Part shown: positions 23,708 to 33,650 of the stretch, piece by piece | How the letters are laid out: each line of letters begins with the position of its first letter | How positions within the stretch are numbered: position 1 is the stretch's first letter | DNA from: Tubulanus polymorphus | Taxonomy: Eukaryota > Nemertea > Palaeonemertea > Tubulaniformes > Tubulanidae | Reading direction: 5' to 3' | DNA: 64,000 nt | Assembly: GCF_964204645.1 (NCBI RefSeq) | Contig: NC_134031.1 | Location: 8,906,501-8,970,500 of the forward strand | Notes under the pieces: model-generated | What the model was told of the DNA's origin: nothing | Databases searched by the model: none | What the model saw: only the letters and a program-made list of their open reading frames with translations | Translations under genes and position numbers: made by a program

Positions 23708-23844
23708 AGGGTTTTCTGTTACATCACAGAAAACCCTATTGAGATTCGCGTGTTTCTTATTAGGGTTTTCTGTTTCTTCACAGAAAACCCTATTGAGATT
23801 CGCGTGATTATTATTAGGGTTTCGGCTGCTTTCGCAGAAACCCT
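23708..23844. repeat. Three tandem hairpins, 54-bp period
   Basis: Hairpin 1 (23708-23737) has the arms AGGGTTTTCTGT/ACAGAAAACCCT with a 6-nt loop. Hairpin 2 (23762-23791) has the same 12-bp arms and a 6-nt loop of different sequence. Hairpin 3 (23816-23844) has AGGGTTTCGGC/GCAGAAACCCT with one mismatch. Starts are exactly 54 bp apart, with TATTGAGATTCGCGTG between them. The loops differ while the arms are conserved. Confidence 0.9.
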
Positions 23845-24010
23845 CTTGTATTTCTGTTGATTATTATCATTATTATTAATGGTCCACTTTCCGGCCAAAA
23901 ATCTTTCATAAAATGTAACTCCTCTCAGATTCGACTACCAACAGCTTATAAACGTAATTTTAAATTCTGTCAGAAATATAACTCAGCGCCTGACCATTTC
24001 GAATTTGCGT
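23845..24010. repeat. Dispersed repeat, inverted copy at 47740-47925
   Basis: The sequence after the third hairpin (TCCACTTTCC, TGTAACTCCTCTCAGATTCG, ATATAACTCAGCGCCTGA) is found as a diverged reverse complement at 47740-47925. That copy also ends at a hairpin, GTTTCTGCGAAGCAGCAGAAAC. The hairpin is therefore the end of the repeat unit. Confidence 0.65.
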
Positions 24011-24724
24011 ATAGTTATCTATTATGAATTAAGCCCGTGTTATAACCGGGTCTAAACAGCGACAAGAATAACGCAAAGCATTGTCATCCATTGATAAAAG
24101 TACATCCCGAATAGCCTACAAATTACCGGATGACCTCGAGCGTCAAACTCAACCGTGAATTCAGACTTACAATTAGTCCGGATCCGTCATTTACTGCGGA
24201 CAATATGCAGCCAACATGGCGGATGGTTGAAATCATTTTCAGCTTAAATTTATCGCAAATTTATGGCGAGTTTTAGGACTTAAATGAACTATGATCCCTA
24301 AAATGAGTCAATTGATTTAATTCTATTAGTATATCAATTTACGTTGGCTACATTTCCTGAAGATTTCTGGCTCAAATCAACGTAATATGGACAGGAATGG
24401 TAGGGATTTTCCTATGGAATTTTACTTCCGCGTTCACTTGATGACTTGGATCGATGACAACGACAGCAGAGTTTATGCAATTTAAGGCGAGAATCCACTA
24501 ACCAGGGTATGTAAGACATGATTTCTTGGTCTAACTGCAGTCAAGGTTACCTTTCCACTGGGTGATGCTATGATATGAGTACATATGATAGCAAATGAGT
24601 ACTCGGCAAAGCAATGATCATTGTTGGCTACCTACTTGCCTAATGCCTAGCTTTTTGGGGGATACGCCTAGAATAGATTTAGGCCCTTAATGTAGTGTGT
24701 AGAGCCATTGGAAAGCCTTAGTAG

Positions 24725-25050
24725 TTAGTAAGGGACTGGTTTACACTTATGTATACGACTATTTATTTCGATTACTTTCTTTCCAGCTATTAATCGTGGA
24801 ATGAACTGGTTACTACGGTCTTCAATTCCTTTGCCGATTCTTGCAGCTGTTGGGAATATATTTAAACCACAGTGTGCAAGTGTACGTTTCAAATTAAGCG
24901 TCTCAGATGCTGTAAGTACTTGACGTTTTGTGTAATTGTTTTTTTCTAATGTCATGTTTAAAATATTTGGATCAGTAATCAGTCGTGCTAGTGTACATGC
25001 AGAATTGGATTCATTGTTATTATGGGATGATAATTCATGAGCATCAAGAG
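24725..25050 (-). other. Unidentified open stretch, possible exon or element fragment
   Basis: The minus-strand frame is open from about 25046 and reads HELSSHNNNESNSACTLAR, LITDPNILNMTLEKNN, QVLTASETLNLKRTLAH, then GKKVIEINSRIHK before a stop at 24725. Composition looks protein-like, but I recognise no family. A second open stretch at 25420-25535 on the same strand reads FEMNYVSIDPDEIITAK. Neither has a convincing splice context. Confidence 0.3.
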
Positions 25051-26029
25051 TCCTACGATATACCCTTGATATGAAGCTTTTAAAAGTTTATCAGAGACTT
25101 GTTTTGGAGTAAACCGAATCGCCCTTAAAATACCAATTCCACATGGCTTAACGGTCGGTGTCTATGCTCTGCGAGACAGTAGGAATAGATGTTTCATGAC
25201 AAATGAACCATTTAAATATTTATTATGCTTTCTTTCACTCCTCTATTATATTACATAACTGAGTAATTCTTACATTAGATTGCTTAATTACAGGTGGAAA
25301 GAGGTCAGATGGCATGAAAATCGACTGTGGCTGACTAATTGACGCGCGCGGATAAAGCGTTGAGGTTTCAAAATGTAGCCAAAATGCTTGTATCATCAGG
25401 GGTAGACAAATTATCCGAAGATAAATGAAAACTCCACCTTGTTGATCGTCAGTTGATTTAGCAGTAATTATTTCGTCTGGATCAATCGACACATAATTCA
25501 TTTCAAAATCTGTGTTCAGTAGAATTTCTTTCAATAAAATAAGAATCTATTTGACTAATTTTTTACTAATGTATTCAGGAGTGAATTTTAATTGATCTCA
25601 AAACCAGAGAAAGCATTCTTCAAAAATTTAGAAAGTCCTAGACTCATAATCAAATTCTGTGAAGTCATTTAAGGTCTTTTGCTCGAATCAAGCCAAGGGC
25701 TCAGGTGGCTAAAATTCAATTCCTCATTGTCCTATAATGCCGAGTACGACAGAGTTTACACACTGAAAGACGTTGCGCTGTGTAAGTGTAATTTGGATAA
25801 GTCAGCAATATAATGACGGCCCTGCCCCGCACGCTCCATCTGAGACATCATAAACAAGTTGGACTGTATTGCTTCGATGCTTTGACAAATGGACTCCTAA
25901 TATCCACATATCCAGTATAATATTGACCCAGGTTGCGCTTCTAGGCAATAGTCATATGTTATGGGCTAGAATTATTTCGATGAAATCTTCGTACGCTTCA
26001 CAGTTCGACATATGAACCAATTAGGTAGA

Positions 26030-26072
26030 GACCCGTTATCGCTGCTGTGCAGCTATATTTATTATTACTATT
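26030..26072. repeat. Short hairpin repeat, copy 1
   Basis: CCCGTTATCGCTGCTGTGCAGC followed by TATATTTATTATTA; GCTGC/GCAGC form a stem. The same unit recurs at 27880-27917, also next to an AT-rich tail. Confidence 0.55.
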
Positions 26073-27379
26073 TTTTTCCACACTTTTTTTGTCAAAAGTA
26101 CAAGTCGTCTTTCTAGTCTTTCTAGTACAAGTTGTTTTTCTAAGTCGTCTTTCCGAAATCTACCGCACGTTTCTTGTCACGTCGATTATTAATTCAAGCA
26201 TGAATTAACAAGTTTATTACCAGATTGCACATTCTGTCGCGGTTTTTAAAAACTAATTTTAACAATAGCCATTTTTCCTCATCAAATCATATTACCGATA
26301 CACAGGAAATTTACTACTTTAGATTTTAAAAGCACTGTCAAGCCGTAAACATTGACAAATCGACGTGTGTCACTACATCGTCGTTCCGGGGATCAGCTGC
26401 GAGTTTCTCCTCATCATGAGAATCAAATCGAGTACAATTTGATTTATTACTACCAGTGATTTGGCTGCGGGCGTCAAGCAGTTAGTTTAGCAATACCTAT
26501 TTTTCTATATCAAATTAACCGTGTATTTACTAAGATAAATCATAAGTGTACCGGGGAGTCGTAGGCCTAAACTAAACACGCCGAAGAGATAGCGCAGAAA
26601 ACCTGTTATGTCGACGAGGTATCAAAATAAAAGAATATATTACTTTATTCGGCCGCGGGCTTCTACCTCTATATCAATACCATCAATACTCTATCCTACA
26701 GTACATACCGATCATTGTCAAATGCACAAGGTATTTACTAAATACAAGTATATTACACACTCCTTTCTGTATGCTGGACTCACACTTTACATTAGGAGTA
26801 AGCGTTCGCTGTGGGGGAAAGGAGATCGTTCGCTGTGTCGCTTGAAGTGTTTATCGAGTTTTACGCGGCTTTAGGCCTACCGGTACTGAGCTTTACTGTC
26901 TCAAACAAACACAGTATAATTGTTGCGTTTATTAACGGACTCATTGGATTGAACTTCAAAACAAAATTTACGATATTTAGGAGGGTTGTTATTGAATAGG
27001 CCTACGACCAATCTGTCCGGATGTTAGGCCTACGCATATACATAAGCCTACATAGGCGAGTAGCCTCTACTAGGTTAATGCTAATTTCACTGTAAAGGAG
27101 GAATCAGATTCATTAAAATGCACGTTAATTATTGATTAACTGGTTGTGACTTGCAACGATCAATCAAAATTATCAATTTTATTGCCAAAAAAAAAGGTTC
27201 TTTTGAAAATTTCGTCTGAGCAGACAGCTTTATAAGCCAGACTTTTCATTTGAGTTTTTTCATCATAAATGAAACAAGTATTTCATTAATTCCTAATGAC
27301 TTAATCGCGTCACAAGGCCGACCTACGTCCGACTATTAGTTACTGCGGAGCCCCAGAAATATCTTTTTTTTCGTTCAAA

Positions 27380-27917
27380 AGACCTTTCGCTTGAAAATTC
27401 AAAAAGTTTTTCATATCAACAATAACATAGCTTTTTATTCGAACACATTTTTTTTATTAGAATGAACAAAAGTTTTGGTTCAAACAAAAAGCGTATTGTT
27501 CGATCAAGCAGAATTGTTTTCATTTGAACAAGATTTTCTTGTCGGAACATTAATTTTTTGGGTCAAACAGCGTGTTAAGATCTTTTTGGAAATTTACTCG
27601 GTCTGGTATATTTTGAGTTACTGTGTATGTCATTTGTCAGGACATTAAACAGACGAAGACTTAGGATACTACCTTGCGTGACTCCACTAGTTGAACAGAC
27701 TTATTCCAAGATGAGGCGTTCCGTTGATTTCGGCTTCAAGTTTTCGTTCAGACAACTTCTGAGCCATTTGAGCGACCTATCATTGATACTGCTTCCTAAT
27801 AGCCTGTTTAGTAATGGTGTTGTGCCTTATCAAATGCTTTGTCGAAATCCACCGTTGAACAGGATTCTAAGACTGAGCAGAAAACCCGTTATCGCTGCTT
27901 TGCAGCTATATTTATAA
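27380..27917 (-). pseudogene. Non-LTR retrotransposon RT fragment
   Basis: On the minus strand the fragment reads TVDFDKAFDKAQHH, then SLKWLRSCLNENLKPKSTER, then SGVTQGSILSLRLFNVLTND, with frame changes. These are reverse transcriptase motifs with the first Asp and the G-xPQGS-LxPxLFN-xxND block of Jockey/CR1-like LINEs. A T-rich region at 27380-27600 of degenerate GTTCGAA/AAAA motifs follows. An inverted copy of the same junction is at 49300-49780. The plus-strand ORF at 27627-27917 is a shadow. The right end carries the hairpin repeat CCCGTTATCGCTGC...GCAGC (27880-27917). Confidence 0.7.
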
Positions 27918-28018
27918 TTTTAAGTTTGGAGTGACTGTTTTCTTTTTTTTAATTTGGCTATGAAGAGTGAACCTCTATCTTTGTATATTCACCAATTTTC
28001 TTTTCCTTTTATCAACAG

Positions 28019-28980
28019 ATCTCTCTCAAATTGAAATCGAGGCACGGAAGAAAATTATAAAAGAACTCTTTCCAAATGCTACAGGGAAAATTCATTCTGC
28101 ATGCTTGCGTAATAACCGATGCACCCAGTGTTCGAATAGTGACAAAATAGTAACTAAAAATAGGATAAAACATTCGCTTTTTTGCACGAACGTCTCTACA
28201 AACGTAATACACGGGATGAAGCCAGTGACATAGATGGCTTATTTATATAGAAAATGATAGAATGTACTGTTCCATATGTAGAAAACATGATATGGTTGCC
28301 AAAAATAGTAAAAATAAAATATGGGCTGCTGATTCCTGTGTTAAAATAAGAACTGATGCAATTAGAGATCATTTGATGATTGAAAAACACAAAAATGAAT
28401 GCAGGCCAGCTCATTTTTTTCAAAATATACTCGAAAAAAGTGGAGGTAGAGATGGATGTGTTAAGATCAGTTTTCATTTCTTTGTACTGGATTCTAAAGG
28501 AGGAAATTGCTTTGGCCAAGGTACCAAGTTTGTATGATTTGCTAGAGGGCTGGGGTCTATGGAATTGAACTCTTTGATCACAGGTCACCTTTAATAGTTC
28601 AACAAATGGCATTGACTATTGCTGAAGAGATTAAGAAGTCATTTTTATGTGACATACGTGTCAATAATCATGTTTATGGTTTGTTAGTAGATTAAGCCAG
28701 TGACATCAGTGTTTGTGAGCAGCCCTTGACCTTTATTAGGCATGCCTCTTTTACCAATGGTGAATCTTGTACTAAGTGTTCATCTTCAGATAAACTTGTC
28801 GGTTCTGCTAATGCAGATAACATTACAGAGACTATAACATTGCAATTAAACAAGTGTGAATTATCTCCAGAGAAACTGAGCAGCATTGTGTCTGATGGGG
28901 TTTCAACTTTTACAGAAAGAAAAAATAGTGTAGTAGGAAAATTAAGAATTAAGAAACGAAATTCTTAGTATGGACTTTGC
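28019..28980 (+). pseudogene. Decayed hAT-related gene (ZNF862/C17orf113-like), N-terminal part
   Basis: After an acceptor (TTTTCCTTTTATCAACAG) the frame reads LSQIEIEARKKIIKELFPN. Two shifts later comes a TTF/BED-like zinc finger, WLIYIENDRMYCSICRKHDM, with the ligand pattern C-x2-C...HL-x4-H (RDHLMIEKHKNE). The catalytic-core start DISVCEQPLTFIRHASF and KLSSIVSDGVSTFTERKNSV match the hAT-type fold found in ZNF862/C17orf113 proteins. In-frame stops and frame changes are frequent (for example after 28230 and at 28693). Coding stops at about 28968, where unrelated sequence intervenes. It lies in an endophilin-B intron in the opposite orientation. Confidence 0.7.
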
Positions 28981-29855
28981 TAAATTGACATGAGTGTATG
29001 TTTAATCAGCATCAAAATTAAACATTGGTACTCTAGATTAGAGATTATAAGCAGAACAAATGAAAAATAGGGAAAACTTTTGGATTGAATTCAAATGACG
29101 GAGAAGACTGACTTTTTACAGATAATAAGATCGAAAATTAGGACGGAAAATATCAAGAAAAAAATGTCTTTTTTCGAATTATGAATGTCAACGCATAGGC
29201 CTACCTATCTTCGGCATGAAATTTTTGGCAGAATTCGTGCTCTAAGTAATCAAAAAAGCCTAAGATGTCCCCCTAGATTAAATCGATGAGTTTTCATGAA
29301 AATCTGTCTATTGATACGATCTCCATCACAACCAATTGCATGTTCATGAATATACATGGTGGCAGGTTTTCCCCACTGACTCTAATAGAAACACTCAGCT
29401 TCTATACACTGTGTACGAGGTTTGTTAGACAATTTACTTTCGTAAATTGAACAATTTTCAAGTTCCTATGTTTACTGTCCTTCTATAAAATTCACTGCTT
29501 TTCACGGCCAGCCGCGACGAACCCTGGCAGTTGAATCATTTGCAGTTTCCAGGAAAACTTTAACTAGGCAACGTGCGAGGCGCGCTTTTCATATACATGC
29601 ACAGATCACAGCGAGTCTGTAATGAGCACGTGTGTTTAGCATGAATAAATGTAAAAGGGCATGTGTTCTTCCGAAACGAAATATAGTTCCAACAACGAAT
29701 AACTAAATTGATAAATAAGCAACAGATTCCGATGAAATTCAATAGGGTTAGAACTTTTATTACTGCATTGAATGTTTTAAAAGTTCTAAAGAGAAACTTA
29801 GCCTCGTTTTGAAGTAATTTTGAAACCAAAGCAAGAAAGTTTCATATGTGATAAC
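28981..29855. repeat. Insertion within the hAT-related gene
   Basis: About 875 bp separate the two coding blocks. The right part, 29708-29885, is shared with 47925-48105 (AATAAGCAACAGATTCC, GAAATTCAATAGGGTTAGA, CAAAGCAAGAAAGTTTCATA). The rest is unknown. The shared segment abuts the coding block at the codons for SIINPHLLNIL. Confidence 0.55.
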
Positions 29856-30650
29856 AAAATGGACTTCGCTAAAGCGAAAATCCATAATAAACCCTCATCT
29901 TTTGAACATACTCTGCATTTGCCATAGATTGGCTTTGTCCTGTACAGACACAGACAAGGCACTGCAACAAATTAATAATATGGTTCAGTTATTGACAAAC
30001 ATGTGGAAGTTTTTTGAGTATAGCCCTAGGAGGACATCTCTTTTTCTCGTATAAGCTAAATCTAAACTTGAGAACATAGGAATAAATGAGTCACATTGCC
30101 GAAAAGTTGGATCTAAAATCATGAAAGCATCTCGAACACGTTGGCTATTGGTTGAAGCAGGCCTTGTCTCTGCCATTGGTAGTTATGCAGCCTACAAGCC
30201 TTACGCTTGGAAAAGGAATATAGGAATGACGCTGTGGCGATAGGATTGGTACAACAGCTTAGCCAAATCAAAACGCTAGGAATTCTCTATTTGATGTTTA
30301 AGATTGTTCTGGTATTGACAGCCCTCAGTAGGATATCTCAGTAGGATATTCCAGGCTGGTGAAATAAATTTCAGCATGCTTAAACCAGCTATAACACATG
30401 TTAAAGAAAAAATAGAGAGCGTGGAATGTCCTATTGAATAGAGCTAAAAACTGACTTGGCAAGTACCCGTAAGTTAAGTCTTCTAGAAATGGAATATTGT
30501 CTGATCAAACTGAACGTCAAATATCAAATTTGTTCACTACATACAAGCTGCTACCATAGCCAATCTAGACAATAGGTTTAAAGATTAATTAGGGGTATTA
30601 GATGCTATTAGCATATTTGATCATATGACTCTGCCGAACAATCTAGACAA
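29856..30650 (+). pseudogene. Decayed hAT-related gene, C-terminal part
   Basis: The frame resumes with LNILCICHRLALSCTDTDKA and LLTNMWKFFEYSPRRTSLFL, then SKIMKASRTRWLLVEAGLVS. These match the HCxxHRLALACxD, WKFFxxSPKRT and K.xxTRWLS motifs of the family. Further on, in shifted frames, come MLKPAITHVKEKIESV, IANLDNRFKD and ISIFDHMTLP, which are later conserved blocks. Stops and indels are abundant, so the gene is dead. Homologues are often domesticated transposases in animals. Here decay argues against a retained host function. Confidence 0.75.
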
Positions 30651-30674
30651 TACTTATACTGAAGATTCGTAGCG

Positions 30675-30790
30675 TAGCCGTGTTGACCAGGTTTAGAATG
30701 AATAACGAGACGAGAAGTACTATATAGGTTAACTATTTATTTGATGCTTTCGCTACTCATGAATAGAAGCTTCATCAGGTGAATGTTTAT
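30675..30790 (+). mobile_element. Penelope-like or SINE tail fragment
   Basis: The order GTAGCCGTGTTGACCAG, a short spacer, GAGAAGTACTATATAGG, TATTTATTTGATGCTTTCGC and GAAGCTTCATCAGGTG resembles 3' tails of Penelope-like elements in animals (GTAGCCGTGTT... GCTTTCG... CTTCATCAG). Only the tail is present. Confidence 0.4.
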
Positions 30791-31182
30791 ACTATATCCA
30801 TTGAATTTGGATGTTGAAGGGCATCGTCATCATCATTGAGAAACAAAGGTCAAGGACTTTCGACATTAATGGGATAATGGCAACACCAGATGGTGCAACA
30901 AAACACTGGGCCATTAATCAATAAATAAATTAACATTATCTCAAAGAATGTTATCAATATGACATACTGCACATCAGTTTTCGAAATAATTGTACACCTG
31001 TTTTCGTAGTGAAAATCAGTTCATTTTCAATAAAATTTGAACTTGATCTTTAGGCTCCATAATCCGAAAAATATCAAACAAGTCATCGGATAAGATTCCG
31101 TTTCTCACTCAGTGTATGGTATTGATTTCACTGAAAACCCAGTGCCACTAGCAATCCTTATGGATTATTGCAGAATACTTAC

Positions 31183-31265
31183 TTCCCTCAGCAGCCTTGC
31201 CGGTATCCCATTCCAACACCCATTTCCCTCCTACTGACAAAATATCAGCATTGTACCACCAAGAG
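31183..31265 (-). CDS. Candidate exon, 83 nt, inside the endophilin-B span
   Basis: On the minus strand a pyrimidine-rich acceptor (TGGCTCTCTGTTAG) and a strong donor (GTAAGT) bound an open 83-nt segment encoding SWWYNADILSVGGK and WVLEWDTGKAAEG. It enters in phase 2, which matches the phase-2 exit of the endophilin exon at 61861-61961, and leaves in phase 1. It does not overlap the adjacent R1 tail. I do not recognise the peptide. It could be an alternative linker exon, an exon of another gene, or chance. Confidence 0.35.
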
Positions 31266-31279
31266 CTAACAGAGAGCCA

Positions 31280-31515
31280 AGATCCTAAAAATGTGTATTC
31301 AAGTGCTGATTCTGCTGAACAACAATGGCTGCCAGCCCGCCATCTTGATTCTGACCGGGCAAGTTTTTGGGCAACAGATGTGTCTAAGGTAGATTCATCT
31401 ATAAACCAAATATCACAAGAAAGCGTATTGAAGAAAACTAGATTTTGTCTACAGACAAACGGAAGTAGGACACAAAAGTGAACGCAATAGCCTACTGGGA
31501 TATAAGTCCAAAGTG
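31280..31515 (+). repeat. R1 tail fragment
   Basis: R1 tail motifs are present: CAACAATGGCTGCCAGC, GGCAAGTTTTTGGGC, ACGCAATAGCCTACTGGGA and TAAGTCCAAAGTG. No head or monomers are attached. Confidence 0.7.
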
Positions 31516-31667
31516 CCCAGTTCATGGTAAACCTACACGACATGATGCATATAGTGCCTCAAGAGCTAATAATAATTTAGATTGACTGTGTATATGATGA
31601 AAGTGAAGAACAAAAACTGAAGGAAACTCAAGCAACATATATAATATAAGAATAGATTTGAAAAAAC

Positions 31668-32140
31668 TAGGGGCCCAGGGACACTGCACCCACTTGGGAA
31701 GTGGCTTGAAATGTTCAACAATCATATAATTTCAATATTCACTGCCCCCATGTAAAAATATAATGAAACCAATAACCTTGAAACTCGTCACGTAGAAAAT
31801 ATATCACGTTACAATTTTGCAACTGATTGTGGTATCAAAATATCCGTGTACACCAATACAATATGAAAATACGAAGTTACTTGGCTATTCAACGTCCCCC
31901 GGTGACCAATGACCTCGGTCGTAGAATATCCGTAGGTAACATTATGAATATAGTTGAACCTTGATAAAGGAAATTGGTCGGAAACATTAGACTGCAGAAT
32001 GGGAACAAACTCCAAAGTTGCTATTTCACACACCAAAAAGACTGTGGCGGCCATCTTGGATAACCTGTATATGTCAAAATCAATAATAGGGCACATCCTC
32101 CATCTATCATTAAACCACATATCAAGTAAATAGACGAGAG
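31668..32140 (+). repeat. R1 head and monomers
   Basis: The head AACTAGGGGCCCAGGGACAC with CCCACTTGGGAAGTGG is followed by diverged monomers. At about 31990-32120 comes a segment (GAATGGGAACAAACTCC, ACTGTGGCGGCCATCTTGG) shared with 44115-44220. Confidence 0.7.
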
Positions 32141-33650
32141 GTCCAAAGGTCCTATGCTCTCGAGGTCCAGTTTTTGAAATATTAATGAAAACATATTGAG
32201 GGATGAAAACGGCCCATATTGAAAAAGTCAGAAATATCTAAAAAAAAGAATTTTTTGGGGAACAAAAATCAGCAACTTTTAGCCAAAAAACTTACTTTCT
32301 TTTGGTCAAAATGTCATTAGTTTGGGCCTGAATAAAAGCCGCTTTTTGATAAGACGTCATATCAGTTTCTCCGACTCAACAGTTGTGCTAACTACCGCTG
32401 AAAACTGTCTTAAGGAGCACTCCTAACTACGGAGCGCTCCGATGTGACGCCAGCGATTGAGGTGATTAAAGCGATCGGGGCGATTAACACTGATCTCGGA
32501 AATAAAGAATATGTTAGAAAAGGTCGGAAATTCGTCTATTGTCGGAATTTTTTCATCCCTGCATATTACATTGTTAATTCTAGAGTGAGATATGGCCTAA
32601 TAGAGTCGGTTATAGTTCAAAAAGATCGACAGATATAACGGCCTTCCCAAGACTTTTCATGACCAATGTGTATCACTTTCAAAGACTTTTTAATAATTAT
32701 TGGACCGATAGTATGAGCATATGCTGTCACTGTAGCGTGTGCCAGTGTCAGACACTATCTGCTGGCCTCACGCGCGCTAACATGTGACATGGCTAGGCGC
32801 CAACTGGAATTTAAGACTGCTACTGACCCTTGGTGCAAGGTGCCTGTTCACACCAAGTGATGTAGTCTTCCGCATAATTATTCACCTTGTAAAATAAATT
32901 TATCTGGATGAATCATTGCTAAAATATAATTCAAAAATCTTTTTAATATTATTGTGATTAACCTCTATCACCATTCATCCCAATATAATCTATGCTATAA
33001 AGGAAAAACTGTCATTCTTCGTAACCAGTTTGCGCGAAATCTATTCATTGTTCGGTCATGAAACTTGGCATGTACACAGAGGAATAGATTCTCATAGTAA
33101 AGATAAAAATTTTATTTGGAACCAGAGTGTAATTTCCCCCAAATTTAAATCCCCAAAATCCCAGTAGATTCCAGAAGTCGGCAGTTTGATGGTGTGTACA
33201 AGCATGTACTGTGTTATCTGTTACTGCAGTGTTTGACCCAATTTGCACCAGATGAGATTATCACAATAACAGAATTTCACTGAGACATTTGTATCCCTAT
33301 ACAGAGCACTGCCAACCAGCCACTCCGACTCTCAGTACAGGGTGAACAAATTTCTAAACAAATATTTATTGTAAGGCATAGTAAGGATCCAGGAATAGAG
33401 GGGCATGTCGATAAAGGCCTAGACATTCTTCAGGCTTTGGGGAGAAAATGTCGCTTGAGGGGCATGTCACTCTCAGTGCTGGGTGAACAAATTGCAAAAA
33501 TATCTACTGTTATAGATCGAGGAATTGAGGGATATGTCGTGACATTGCTTGATGAGATTTAATTGTTAAAGTCAATAGGGATTTATTAGGCTAACATTTA
33601 GGGAGCCGCCCATAATTTTTTAACCCATCGAGGATGGGCATTTTTGCTTG
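32141..33650. other. Non-coding with a local duplication at 33326-33545
   Basis: No gene recognised. Two diverged direct copies start with CTCAGTACAGGGTGAACAAAT (33334) and CTCAGTGCTGGGTGAACAAAT (33473). Each leads to GAGGGGCATGTCG or GAGGGATATGTCG about 65-70 bp later. Confidence 0.5.

Noticed and set aside
26780-26830. 25-nt microexon on the minus strand with a very good acceptor (CTCCTTTCCCCCACAG) and a GTGAGT donor
   Set aside because: Too short to test by coding content, with no partner exon in frame.
27627-27917. 96-codon plus-strand ORF
   Set aside because: It is antisense to the LINE reverse transcriptase fragment.
28196-28612. 138-codon minus-strand ORF
   Set aside because: It is antisense to the zinc finger of the hAT-related gene.
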